From positions 1-32,136 of the forward strand of contig JAQWRB010000129.1 in NCBI GenBank assembly GCA_029243935.1: a DNA stretch of 32,136 bases. The letters are read 5' to 3'. Of the stretch, positions 16,956 through 24,753 are shown in pieces (the stretch's first letter is position 1; the number at the start of each line of letters is the position of its first letter). Made by a program: the position numbers and the translations under genes. This DNA is from Alphaproteobacteria bacterium. Its GTDB lineage: Bacteria > Pseudomonadota > Alphaproteobacteria > TMED109. The notes below the pieces were generated by a model. It ran no database searches, was not told where the DNA came from, and saw only the letters and a list, made by a program, of their open reading frames with translations.

Positions 16956-18265
16956 TGAACATATTTATTTTTATAATAATTTTAATAGCATTATTTTTTT
17001 CATTAATAATAATATATTTTTTAAATAAATCTACAAAAAGTCTTTCAGTAAGTGAGGTTAATAATAATATTTTTAAGCTACAGCTTAATGAAATTGGTAA
17101 AGACCTTAAAATGGGTGTTATAAAGCAAGAAGAATATAATTTGCTGAAAAATGAACTTTCCAGAAGAATTTTAAAATACTCTTTAAAAAATAATTTAGAA
17201 TCAAAACAAGGCGGAAAAGTAGAAATTTATTTTTTTAAATTAATTTCTGTGCCAATAATTATAATTTCTTCTATTATTTTTTACTATTCTAGTGGACAAC
17301 CTAGTTTACCAGACTTGCCATTATCTTTTAGAGAAGCAAATGGTGTGCCAGAAGTATTTTATCAGAGAGCAATAATACATATTGATAAACAAATTATCAA
17401 TTCAGAAGATAGTATGGAATTATATATTTTAAAGGCAAATACATTAAGCACTTTAAATCAAAATGATCAGGCGTTGATAGTTTGGAAACATATTATTGAT
17501 AATTTCCAAGACAAGCTTGATGCAATAACATTTTTATCTTATGGAGAGGCAATTATTCAAGGTGCAATTAATAAAGAAGATAAAATAATTATTTCAGATG
17601 AAGCTAAAGAAGTATTTGAAAATGCAGCCAAATTATCAAGTGTTGATAATGAAATTGGAGCGCTAGCCAGATTTTATATAGGTATGCACGCTTATCAAAA
17701 CCAAAATATGTTATTAGCTAACAATATCTGGGGTTTCATTTTGGAATCTGCACCTGATGAAGCTTCATGGAAAAAGCAGCTTGAAGGACAGATTAAACAA
17801 TTTTCTGATAATAAAACTAATATACAAGAGCAAGATATTAAATCTATGGTTGAGAGGTTAGCTAAGAGACTTTATGATTCAGATAGTCAAGATGTAATTC
17901 AATGGCAAAAATTAGGACGATCCTATTTGGTATTAGGAAAAATAGAGGAGGCTAATAAGGCATATCAAAAGGCCTATGATCTAGATATTAGCAATATAGA
18001 TTCTACTAAAGGTTTAGCTGAGTCAATGTTATTAAGCCAAAAGGACAATAAAAATGTTAGTAATAATATTATCATTTTATTTGAAAGTATTTTAAGTAAG
18101 GAAGAGAATTATCCACTTGCATTATGGATCATTGCAGAGCATGAAATGATATTAAATAATTACCAAAGAGCCAAAACATTATTAAATAGACTTTTAATTC
18201 AGTTGTCGGAAGACTCAGAAGAATATAATTTGGTTCTTAATAAGCTTAAAGAAATAAATAATTAA
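16955..18265 (+). CDS. ccmI: Apocytochrome c chaperone CcmI (TPR protein)
   Basis: This 436-aa protein fits CcmI (CycH), the chaperone that holds apocytochrome c C-termini for the ligation complex. It has an N-terminal transmembrane helix (about residues 2-23), a cytoplasmic Leu-rich loop (FKLQLNEIGKDLKMGVIKQEEYNLLKNEL) and a second helix near residue 90 (LISVPIIIISSIIFYYS), as expected for CcmI. The periplasmic C-terminal part has TPR-like helices, for example WQKLGRSYLVLGKIEEANKA near residue 325. The PSLPDLPL segment after the second helix is family-like. Sequence identity in this family is low, so topology and position after ccmH carry much of the call. It ends in TAA, 15 bases before the glycosyltransferase gene. 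Confidence 0.9.
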   Translation: MNIFIFIIILIALFFSLIIIYFLNKSTKSLSVSEVNNNIFKLQLNEIGKDLKMGVIKQEEYNLLKNELSRRILKYSLKNNLESKQGGKVEIYFFKLISVPIIIISSIIFYYSSGQPSLPDLPLSFREANGVPEVFYQRAIIHIDKQIINSEDSMELYILKANTLSTLNQNDQALIVWKHIIDNFQDKLDAITFLSYGEAIIQGAINKEDKIIISDEAKEVFENAAKLSSVDNEIGALARFYIGMHAYQNQNMLLANNIWGFILESAPDEASWKKQLEGQIKQFSDNKTNIQEQDIKSMVERLAKRLYDSDSQDVIQWQKLGRSYLVLGKIEEANKAYQKAYDLDISNIDSTKGLAESMLLSQKDNKNVSNNIIILFESILSKEENYPLALWIIAEHEMILNNYQRAKTLLNRLLIQLSEDSEEYNLVLNKLKEINN

Positions 18266-18280
18266 ATAGGATAGTTTAGT

Positions 18281-19021
18281 ATGAGTACAAATATTTCAGT
18301 AGTTATTCCTATTTTTAATGAAGAAGGTAATATTATTTCTCTGATAAATGAGTTGCTTCCTGTAGTTGATGAAATTGGTGGAGGAGAAATAATTGTAATA
18401 AATGATGCTTCTAATGACTTAAGTAAAGATTTAGTTCTCAGTAAGAAAGGTACTTATAAAACTTCAATTAAGTTATTAAGTCATATAATACAATCTGGCC
18501 AAAGTGCTGGATTATTAACAGGCATAAAATTTGCAAGTAATAATATAATAGTTACTCTAGATGGAGATGGGCAAAATGACCCGAAAGATATACTTCCCAT
18601 GCTAAAAGTTTGGAAAGATTCTTTAAGTAATCAGGAATTATTGATTATTGGACATAGAGTAAATAGAAAAGATACATGGTCTAGGCGATATGCATCATTA
18701 TTAGCCTTAAAGGTAAGAAAAATAGTATTAAAAGATTCAACTCCAGATAGTGGTTGTGGGATAAAAATATTTTCTCGTCATTTATTTTTAAGTTTACCAT
18801 ATTTTGATCATATTCATAGATTCTTACCTGCTTTGACTAGAAGGCATGGAGGATCAGTCATCTCGCATGTGGTTACTCATAGAAATAGATTTTCTGGTGT
18901 TTCTAAGTACAGTAATTGGCAAAGATTTAGAGTAGGATTAGTTGATTTGTTTGCTGTTTCATGGTTAATAAAAAGGTCTTCATTTCCAATAAAATTTATT
19001 GATGAAAATAAAGAAAAATAA
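18281..19021 (+). CDS. Family 2 glycosyltransferase, polyprenyl/dolichol-phosphate sugar synthase-like
   Basis: This 246-aa GT-A fold enzyme starts with SVVIPIFNEEGNIISLINEL and carries DGDGQNDPKD near residue 94, the Asp motif that binds the nucleotide sugar and metal. HIIQSGQSAGLLTGI and later DSTPDSGCGIKIFSR and FDHIHRFLPAL are the pattern of DPM1/ArnC-like synthases, which transfer a sugar to undecaprenyl phosphate. Unlike ArnC it has no C-terminal transmembrane pair, so it should be soluble or peripheral. Its neighbours, a 91-aa LABD membrane protein and an ArnT-like GT39 protein, suggest it makes the lipid-linked sugar donor that the GT39 enzyme uses. Sugar identity is unknown. It ends in TAA. 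Confidence 0.86.
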   Translation: MSTNISVVIPIFNEEGNIISLINELLPVVDEIGGGEIIVINDASNDLSKDLVLSKKGTYKTSIKLLSHIIQSGQSAGLLTGIKFASNNIIVTLDGDGQNDPKDILPMLKVWKDSLSNQELLIIGHRVNRKDTWSRRYASLLALKVRKIVLKDSTPDSGCGIKIFSRHLFLSLPYFDHIHRFLPALTRRHGGSVISHVVTHRNRFSGVSKYSNWQRFRVGLVDLFAVSWLIKRSSFPIKFIDENKEK

Positions 19022-19040
19022 ATAAAAGGATTAAAGAGAT

Positions 19041-19316
19041 ATGGATAAAAACTTAATATGGATGATAATAGGTTTTGTAGGGCAAGGATTTTTCTCTGCT
19101 AGATTTATTGTTCAATGGATAATGTCAGAAATAAAAAAACAAAGTATCATACCTCTTGGTTTTTGGTATTTTTCTTTATTGGGTGGTGCAACTCTTTTTG
19201 CATATGCGCTATATAAAGAAGATCCAGTTTTTATAGTGGGGCAAGGTGCAGGGTTATTAATTTATTCTAGAAATTTATATTTAATAAGAAAGCGCTCTAG
19301 ATCTGATAAGTTATAA
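19041..19316 (+). CDS. Lipid A biosynthesis N-terminal domain (LABD) membrane protein
   Basis: This 91-aa protein is a standalone copy of the domain found at the N-terminus of some lipid-A-disaccharide synthases. It has three hydrophobic helices: MIIGFVGQGFFSARFIVQWIMSE (about residues 8-30), IPLGFWYFSLLGGATLFAYAL (about 36-56) and VFIVGQGAGLLIYSRNLYLI (about 63-82). FSARFIVQWIxSE and GQxxGLxIYxRNL are the family signature. In proteobacteria it is commonly placed between a GT2 synthase and a GT39 transferase, as here, and may help flip or present the lipid-linked sugar; that role is inference. The ribosome binding site AAAGAG is weak. It lies 19 bases after the GT2 gene. Confidence 0.88.
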   Translation: MDKNLIWMIIGFVGQGFFSARFIVQWIMSEIKKQSIIPLGFWYFSLLGGATLFAYALYKEDPVFIVGQGAGLLIYSRNLYLIRKRSRSDKL

Positions 19317-19322
19317 TAAGTT

Positions 19323-20780
19323 ATGTATATGAAAAATTATAGCTCCTATTATTATATTTTTCTTTTCCTTTTTGTGGTATTTGTAATTAGAACATTGCTT
19401 TGGAAATTTGCTAATTTAGATTTATCGTTTGATGAAGCTCAATATTGGACATGGTCTCTAAATCCCGCATGGGGTTACTATTCAAAACCTCCATTTTTAT
19501 CATGGTTAATAAAAGCTTTTACATCTTTATGTGGTGATTCTGAATTTTGTATTAGGATGGGATCTCCTATACTACATACTTTATCAGCATTTTTTATTGC
19601 TTTAACAGCTTGTAATTTTAATAATAATAATACCAATTTTATTGGGTTTATTGCAGCATCTATATGGATTTTAATACCAGGAATAAGCCTATCTTCAGGA
19701 TTTATAAGCACGGATGTTCCATTGTTATTTTTTACTTCTTTAGTATTGTGGTCTTTCAGTAAAATTTTACTTAATAAGAAAAAATTTATTTATTATTTGA
19801 TATTTTGTATGTCATTATCACTAGGTTTTCTTTCCAAGTATGCCATTTTTTATTTTATTATAGGTATTATTTTAGCTATGATTTTAAATAGGTCCATATA
19901 TAAAAATATAAGAAATAGTTTTTCAAAATTATCTTTAATTTTAATATTTTTTGGTTTTATCATAATAATTTTTCAGCATCTAAATTGGAATTATAATAAT
20001 AGTTTTATAACGGCTCAGCATACTTTATCTAATGCTAATATAGGAGGAGAAGGAAATAGTTTTAAGAATTTATTAAAATTCGTTTTTGAGCAATTCATTG
20101 TTTTTGGCCCTTTAACTTTCTTAATACTTATAATGACATTATTAAAATACAATAAACTTTCTACTGAAGAGAAAATATTAATATTTTTAACACTTACTCC
20201 ATTGATTTTAGTTATGGTTCAAGCTTTTATTTCTAGAGCACATGCTAATTGGGCTGCAATAGCTTATGTCCCTGGCACAGTTTTAGTTGCTCTACAAATA
20301 GTAAAGCTTTGGAATAAAAGGCGACGAATTTATTATTTTATTTTATCTATTGGTACAGTATTTATGTTTTTAATACCATTATTTGGAATTTATAATTTTG
20401 GAATTGACCCGTATAAAAAAAATAGAGGATGGTCTAATTTAGGTTTAGAAATATCAAATATATATTTATCTCACCCCAATGCGGTTTTAGTTACAGATGA
20501 TAGAAGAGTTATGGCAGAAGCGCTATATTATATGAAAAATAAGCCCAGTAAATGGGTTAGATGGAATGCAGATGGCCATATTCATGATCATTATGAGTTG
20601 GTTACAAGGCATAATGATTTAGAAGATGAAATAGGCTTAATGGTATCATCAGAACCAAATAATCAACATTTTGTTTTAAGTTTTGAAAAAGTTACATTTT
20701 TAAGAAGTATTTATAGAACTATGAATAAAGGAAATAATAAAGAATACAAAATATGGCTACTAGAAGGTTTCAAAAATTAA
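19323..20780 (+). CDS. ArnT/PMT-like family 39 glycosyltransferase
   Basis: This 485-aa polytopic membrane protein belongs to the GT39/ArnT-like group that moves sugars from polyprenyl phosphate carriers to lipid A or other envelope acceptors on the periplasmic side. After the first transmembrane helix the first periplasmic loop has FDEAQYWTWSLNPAWGYYSKPPF (about residues 38-60); the conserved Asp-Glu is the expected catalytic or metal site. About ten further hydrophobic stretches follow up to residue 360, then a soluble tail of about 120 residues with VLVTDDRRVMAEALYY. It starts six bases after the LABD gene, with alternative in-frame ATGs at 19323 and 19329. The acceptor and sugar cannot be read from the sequence. 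Confidence 0.86.
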   Translation: MYMKNYSSYYYIFLFLFVVFVIRTLLWKFANLDLSFDEAQYWTWSLNPAWGYYSKPPFLSWLIKAFTSLCGDSEFCIRMGSPILHTLSAFFIALTACNFNNNNTNFIGFIAASIWILIPGISLSSGFISTDVPLLFFTSLVLWSFSKILLNKKKFIYYLIFCMSLSLGFLSKYAIFYFIIGIILAMILNRSIYKNIRNSFSKLSLILIFFGFIIIIFQHLNWNYNNSFITAQHTLSNANIGGEGNSFKNLLKFVFEQFIVFGPLTFLILIMTLLKYNKLSTEEKILIFLTLTPLILVMVQAFISRAHANWAAIAYVPGTVLVALQIVKLWNKRRRIYYFILSIGTVFMFLIPLFGIYNFGIDPYKKNRGWSNLGLEISNIYLSHPNAVLVTDDRRVMAEALYYMKNKPSKWVRWNADGHIHDHYELVTRHNDLEDEIGLMVSSEPNNQHFVLSFEKVTFLRSIYRTMNKGNNKEYKIWLLEGFKN

Positions 20781-20818
20781 GTAAGATAATTTTAATTATA
20801 TAAATAGGTGAATTTATT

Positions 20819-21391
20819 ATGAGAATTAAGGATTGGAATAAAGAGGATCTTTCTGAAGAACAATTATCTATTTATAAAGAAATTATTAATGGACCACGAG
20901 GAAATGTAATAGGCCCTATTAGAATTTGGCTAAATAATCCACAATTTGCATTATGTGCTCAAGCACTTGGAAAATATGCTCGATATGAAAGTAATTTATC
21001 CTCTGCTTTATCTGAGCTTGCTATAATTACTACTGGGAGGTGTTGGTCATCAGAATTTGAATGGGAGCAACATGCGCCTTTAGCTGAAAAAGCTGGAATT
21101 GATATTAATTATATTAATGAGATAGCACTAGGTAATAGACCAATATTTGAAAATAAAGATCAGCAGGCTGTTTATGATTTTGCTGCTGAAGTCAATATAA
21201 AAAAAAATGTGTCTGACAAAGTTTACAATCATGCAGATGATTTATTAGGTAAAAATGTGTTAATAGATATTGTTGCTATATGTGGTTATTATAGTTTAAT
21301 TTCTATGACTTTAAATGTTTTTAAAGTGCCGAGTATAGGAAGCGCTTGGGTCCTTCCAAAAATAAAAAATTTTAATCATATGTTGCCATAA
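20819..21391 (+). CDS. Carboxymuconolactone decarboxylase-like (AhpD-fold) protein
   Basis: This 190-aa soluble protein matches the carboxymuconolactone-decarboxylase-like family: GNVIGPIRIWLNNPQFALCAQALG near residue 29, then ELAIITTGRCWSSEFEWEQHAPLAEKAGI near residues 67-95, the family core. It lacks the CxxC peroxidatic pair of AhpD, so it is more like the uncharacterised alphaproteobacterial branch than a peroxidase. Which reaction it catalyses, if any, is unknown. It follows the GT39 gene by 38 bases and is convergent with the HNH gene, with nine bases between the stop codons. It may be the last gene of the long rightward run. Confidence 0.85.
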   Translation: MRIKDWNKEDLSEEQLSIYKEIINGPRGNVIGPIRIWLNNPQFALCAQALGKYARYESNLSSALSELAIITTGRCWSSEFEWEQHAPLAEKAGIDINYINEIALGNRPIFENKDQQAVYDFAAEVNIKKNVSDKVYNHADDLLGKNVLIDIVAICGYYSLISMTLNVFKVPSIGSAWVLPKIKNFNHMLP

Positions 21392-21400
21392 TTTTACTTT

Positions 21401-21952
21401 TTAATTTTTTTCGAGAATAGAATCCCAATAAAGATAATCCATCCAGCTTTTATGCAAATAGTTTGGCGGAAATTTTTTTCCTATAAATTGTAATTGATGG
21501 TTTGTTGGTTGATAGGGGGTTTTTATTAACCTCATTTGTACTTGAGATAATAATAAGTTGCTTTTTTTTAGATTACACTTTGAACAGGCTGCTACTACAT
21601 TCTCCCATTTCGTTTTTCCTCCTTTTGATTTAGGAACTACATGGTCAAAAGTTAAATCATTACTGTTAAATAGTTCTCCACAATATTGACAAGAAAAGTT
21701 ATCTCTTAAAAAAAGATTAAATCTTGTGAAAGGAGTTTTTTTAGCTATAGGAATAAATTTTTTTAATGCTATAACACTCGGTATTTTCATAGAAAATGAT
21801 GAAGATCTAACTTCAGAATCATACTCAGAAATTATTTGAACCCTATTTAAGAAAACTGCTTTAATAGATGCTTGCCAATTCCATAAGGAAAGAGGAAAAT
21901 AACTAATAGGTTGATAATCAGCATTTAGTATAAGGGCAGGATAATCTTTCAT
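21401..21952 (-). CDS. HNH endonuclease family protein
   Basis: This 183-aa protein carries an HNH nuclease domain in its C-terminal half: FSCQYCGELF (about residues 88-97, first zinc knuckle), LTFDHVVPKSKGG (about 102-114, the catalytic His), WENVVAACSKCNLKKSN (second CxxC and the Asn/His site). The N-terminus PALILNADYQPISYFPLSLWNWQ is typical of a conserved HNH family found as a chromosomal gene in many proteobacteria. No toxin, immunity or restriction partner is adjacent, so it looks like a stand-alone housekeeping-type nuclease of unknown role and not part of a defence system. It ends in TAA. Confidence 0.9.
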   Translation of the reverse strand: MKDYPALILNADYQPISYFPLSLWNWQASIKAVFLNRVQIISEYDSEVRSSSFSMKIPSVIALKKFIPIAKKTPFTRFNLFLRDNFSCQYCGELFNSNDLTFDHVVPKSKGGKTKWENVVAACSKCNLKKSNLLLSQVQMRLIKTPYQPTNHQLQFIGKKFPPNYLHKSWMDYLYWDSILEKN

Positions 21953-22040
21953 ATTTAATTTGTCTCATAATTATTAAATAAATACTAAAACAAAAATAAT
22001 TATTATTCTATAGTTTAAGAACAATATTAATCTTGTTTAA

Positions 22041-22715
22041 TCATATATTACATTTTTTAATAAATTCAATTCCTTTATTAATCCCATCTTCATTAATACT
22101 ATGCTCAAGATTACTGCATGTATGACTAATTACTTTAGCACCCAAATTTTTTAGATCTTCTTTAGCATTTATCATGCTTTTAATAGGAATTACTTTATCT
22201 AACTCCCCATGTATAAGCATTATTTTATATTTTTCATTAAGAGGTATATTATGATTAATAAACGAACCTGAATAACATAATAAACCACCTAATAGAATGT
22301 TAGTTCCTATTTCTAAAGTTAGCATCGAACCTTGACTAAAACCTATTAAAAATGTTTTATCATCAGATATTGATAATTCATTCTGCCAATGCTTAATAAA
22401 TATTTTAGCTTGTTCAGATGCTGTTGAAACTTTTTTAGGCATTTCACTTCTATCAATTGATCCATCATTATTAAAATTTAAGCCAAACCATTGTCTACCT
22501 CCATAAGGGTTTTGAGGGCAGGCTTCAGGACCATTAGGACTAATAAAAAATGCAGTCGGAAAGTGTTTGGCAAATAAAGGAGCTAGTTGAATTAAATCAT
22601 CTCCATTAGAACCCCAACCATGAAAAAATATTATAAGCATTTCAGGTTTGTCAGCCTTTTGTTTTAGGTTTGGTCCTGTAATTAATATTTCATTTTTCAT
22701 AACTAAAACTTTCAT
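22041..22715 (-). CDS. Phospholipase/carboxylesterase family alpha/beta hydrolase
   Basis: This 224-aa serine hydrolase belongs to the acyl-protein thioesterase/carboxylesterase (Abhydrolase_2) group. FFHGWGSNGDDLIQLAPLF near residue 30 is the oxyanion region, FLIGFSQGSMLTLEIG near 140 carries the nucleophile, LIHGELDKVIP near 182 the Asp and SNLEHSINEDGI near 210 the His. An in-frame ATG five codons in (22700) is an equally good start and would give 219 aa. It is divergent from gluQ across a 69-base gap. It ends in TGA (22043-22041); sense reading of that UGA would add 11 residues before a TAG. The substrate is unknown. Confidence 0.88.
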   Translation of the reverse strand: MKVLVMKNEILITGPNLKQKADKPEMLIIFFHGWGSNGDDLIQLAPLFAKHFPTAFFISPNGPEACPQNPYGGRQWFGLNFNNDGSIDRSEMPKKVSTASEQAKIFIKHWQNELSISDDKTFLIGFSQGSMLTLEIGTNILLGGLLCYSGSFINHNIPLNEKYKIMLIHGELDKVIPIKSMINAKEDLKNLGAKVISHTCSNLEHSINEDGINKGIEFIKKCNI

Positions 22716-22784
22716 TAATTTGATTTATAATATACTTGTATTAATTTTTGAGTAAAAAGTTAATTATTATTTTAAAATAGAAGT

Positions 22785-23669
22785 ATGAAATTGAAATTAT
22801 ATTCTAATAACACAAGATTTGCACCAAGCCCTACTGGTCATATGCACCTGGGGCATGTCTTTTCAGCTTTATTCTCATATGAAGCAGCTAAAAAACTTGG
22901 AGGAAAATTTATTTTGCGCATAGAGGATATTGATACACAAAGATCTGGAAAGGTTTTTGAAGAATCAATTTATGAAGATTTAGAATGGTTAAAAATAAAA
23001 TATAGTAAAGATATCAGGCATCAATCTAAGCATATGGACGATTATACAGGCGCCATAAAAGAATTACAAAAATTAGATATGGTGTACCCTTGTTTTTGTT
23101 CCCGTTCTGATATTAAAGCAGAAATTATGAGAGCAGGTAATGCCCCGCATGAGGAAGAAAGTCCAATATATCCAGGAACGTGCAGACGACTATCAAAAGA
23201 AGAAAGAATTGAAAAATTATCTATAGAAAATAACTTTGCATGGAGATTAAATATCAGAGCAGCATCTAAAAAATTAGGAGGCTTAGTTTGGAATGATTTA
23301 AGACTAGGCAAACATACTGTACCTGTTGGTACTATAGGAGATGTAGTATTAGCAAGAAAAGATGTGCCTACTTCATATCATTTATCTGCTACTTTAGATG
23401 ATCATATTCAAAGAATAGGATTAGTAACCAGAGGAGAAGATTTAGTCAGCTCAACTCATATTCATAAGATAATACAGGTTTTATTAGAATTAAAATCTCC
23501 AATATATCTTCATCATCCATTAATATTAGATTCCAAAGGAATTAGATTATCAAAAAGAACTAGAGCACAAACAGTTAAGTCTTTAAAAGCTTCAGGTTTA
23601 AAAAAGGACGATGTGATTGATTTGTTTGGAAAAGAGAATATGTTAGCATTATTAAACCTTATTAAATAG
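22785..23669 (+). CDS. gluQ: Glutamyl-queuosine tRNA(Asp) synthetase
   Basis: This 294-aa protein is a truncated glutamyl-tRNA synthetase paralogue (YadB/GluQRS) that glutamylates queuosine at position 34 of tRNA(Asp). The HIGH-type motif is FAPSPTGHMHLGHVFSAL near residues 12-29, and the KMSKS-like motif is RLSKRTRAQ near 254. The zinc-binding knuckle CFCSR...YPGTCR (about 103-125) is present. It lacks the C-terminal anticodon-binding domain of true GluRS, as expected; the length is normal for GluQRS. TRGEDLVSSTHIHKIIQ before KMSKS is typical. The organism should therefore carry queuosine-modified tRNA. It ends in TAG. Confidence 0.93.
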   Translation: MKLKLYSNNTRFAPSPTGHMHLGHVFSALFSYEAAKKLGGKFILRIEDIDTQRSGKVFEESIYEDLEWLKIKYSKDIRHQSKHMDDYTGAIKELQKLDMVYPCFCSRSDIKAEIMRAGNAPHEEESPIYPGTCRRLSKEERIEKLSIENNFAWRLNIRAASKKLGGLVWNDLRLGKHTVPVGTIGDVVLARKDVPTSYHLSATLDDHIQRIGLVTRGEDLVSSTHIHKIIQVLLELKSPIYLHHPLILDSKGIRLSKRTRAQTVKSLKASGLKKDDVIDLFGKENMLALLNLIK

Positions 23670-23696
23670 TTTTTTATTTATTATCTGGAGATAACT

Positions 23697-23906
23697 TTGT
23701 TAGGAATTTTAAATACCATTTTGCCTTATATAATTTACATAGTTTTGTTTTCTGTATTGTTGGTATTAATAATAGGTATTATTGCAATGTTAAAAGGTGG
23801 GGATTTTAATAAACGTTGGGGAAATAAGTTAATGAGGGCAAGAGTGGCATTGCAGGGGTTGGCAGTAATTCTTATTTTATTAACGGCTTATTTACTTTCT
23901 CAATAA
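23697..23906 (+). CDS. HIG1-domain small membrane protein
   Basis: This 69-aa protein has two transmembrane helices (about residues 8-31 and 49-67) joined by a polar loop with KGGDFNKRWGNKLMRARVALQG, the HIG1 (hypoxia-induced gene 1) signature containing the RARVxLQG core. Mitochondrial relatives such as Rcf1 act in cytochrome oxidase and supercomplex assembly, and alphaproteobacterial copies are often annotated as twin transmembrane proteins. The start is TTG at 23697, supported by CTGGAG seven bases upstream; there is no ATG nearby. It lies between gluQ and etfB. The role in this organism is inferred. Confidence 0.85.
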   Translation: MLGILNTILPYIIYIVLFSVLLVLIIGIIAMLKGGDFNKRWGNKLMRARVALQGLAVILILLTAYLLSQ

Positions 23907-24003
23907 ATTTTAACAAGTTTACACAAAATAGTTTTTTTTATATTTAAAATAATCTACAAAGGTTTTAATAAATACTTAATATAATTATATGAGGAAATAT
24001 TGA

Positions 24004-24753
24004 ATGAAAGTTCTTGTGCCTGTAAAAAGAGTTATCGACTATAATGTTAAAATTAGAGTAAATTCTGAAGAATCTGCCGTAGAAACAAATAATGTAAAAA
24101 TGTCTATGAATCCTTTTGATGAAATAGCAGTAGAGGAAGCTGTACGTTTAAAAGAAGCAGGATTAGTAGATGAGATTATTATAGTTTCTATAGGTAACAA
24201 AGGTGTTCAAGAAACTATTCGTACAGCATTTGCTATGGGTGGAGATAGAGGTATTCATATATTTAATGAAGATAATACGGAGCCTCTTGTAGTGGCAAAA
24301 ATTTTAAAAGATATTGTAATTAATGAAAAAACAGATCTGGTCATTATGGGTAAGCAGGCTATAGATGATGACGCTAATCAAACTGGGCAAATGCTCGCAG
24401 CACTTTTAGATTGGCCTCAAGGAACTTTTGCATCCAAAATAGAATTAAATAATAAAGAATTAAACATAATTAGGGAAATTGATGGAGGTTTAGAAACTTT
24501 AAATATTAAATTACCTTGTATCATTACTACTGATTTAAGACTAAATGAGCCTCGGTATGCCTCTTTACCTAATATTATGAAAGCTAAGAAGAAAGAAATT
24601 ATAGAAATTTTGATTGCAGATACAGGAATAGATTTTAAAAATCGTTTGGAAGTTATAAAGGTTCAAGAACCTCCTGTTAGAGTAGGTGGAAGAAAAGTAG
24701 AAAATGTAGATGAGTTAATTAATGTACTCAAAAATGAAGTTGGAGTTATATAA
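24004..24753 (+). CDS. etfB: Electron transfer flavoprotein beta subunit
   Basis: This 249-aa subunit binds AMP and pairs with EtfA to accept electrons from acyl-CoA and related dehydrogenases and pass them to ETF-ubiquinone oxidoreductase. It begins [19 protein letters not shown] and carries [18 protein letters not shown] near residue 37. [23 protein letters not shown] (about 116-138) is the ETF beta signature, and [28 protein letters not shown] (about 175-200) is the conserved recognition-loop region. Length is the family norm. GAGGA eight bases upstream is a good ribosome binding site. Its TAA overlaps the etfA ATG (TAATG), so the two subunits are co-translated. It is intact, unlike etfA. 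Confidence 0.96.
   Translation: MKVLVPVKRVIDYNVKIRVNSEESAVETNNVKMSMNPFDEIAVEEAVRLKEAGLVDEIIIVSIGNKGVQETIRTAFAMGGDRGIHIFNEDNTEPLVVAKILKDIVINEKTDLVIMGKQAIDDDANQTGQMLAALLDWPQGTFASKIELNNKELNIIREIDGGLETLNIKLPCIITTDLRLNEPRYASLPNIMKAKKKEIIEILIADTGIDFKNRLEVIKVQEPPVRVGGRKVENVDELINVLKNEVGVI

Noticed and set aside
21401-21952. HNH nuclease as part of a defence or toxin system
   Set aside because: No methylase, immunity, helicase or repeat array is nearby, and the protein matches a widespread chromosomal HNH family.
23918-23946. TTTACA - 17 bases - TATTTA as an etf promoter
   Set aside because: The spacing is right but the -10 is poor, and the gap is so AT-rich that the match is not convincing enough to list as a feature.
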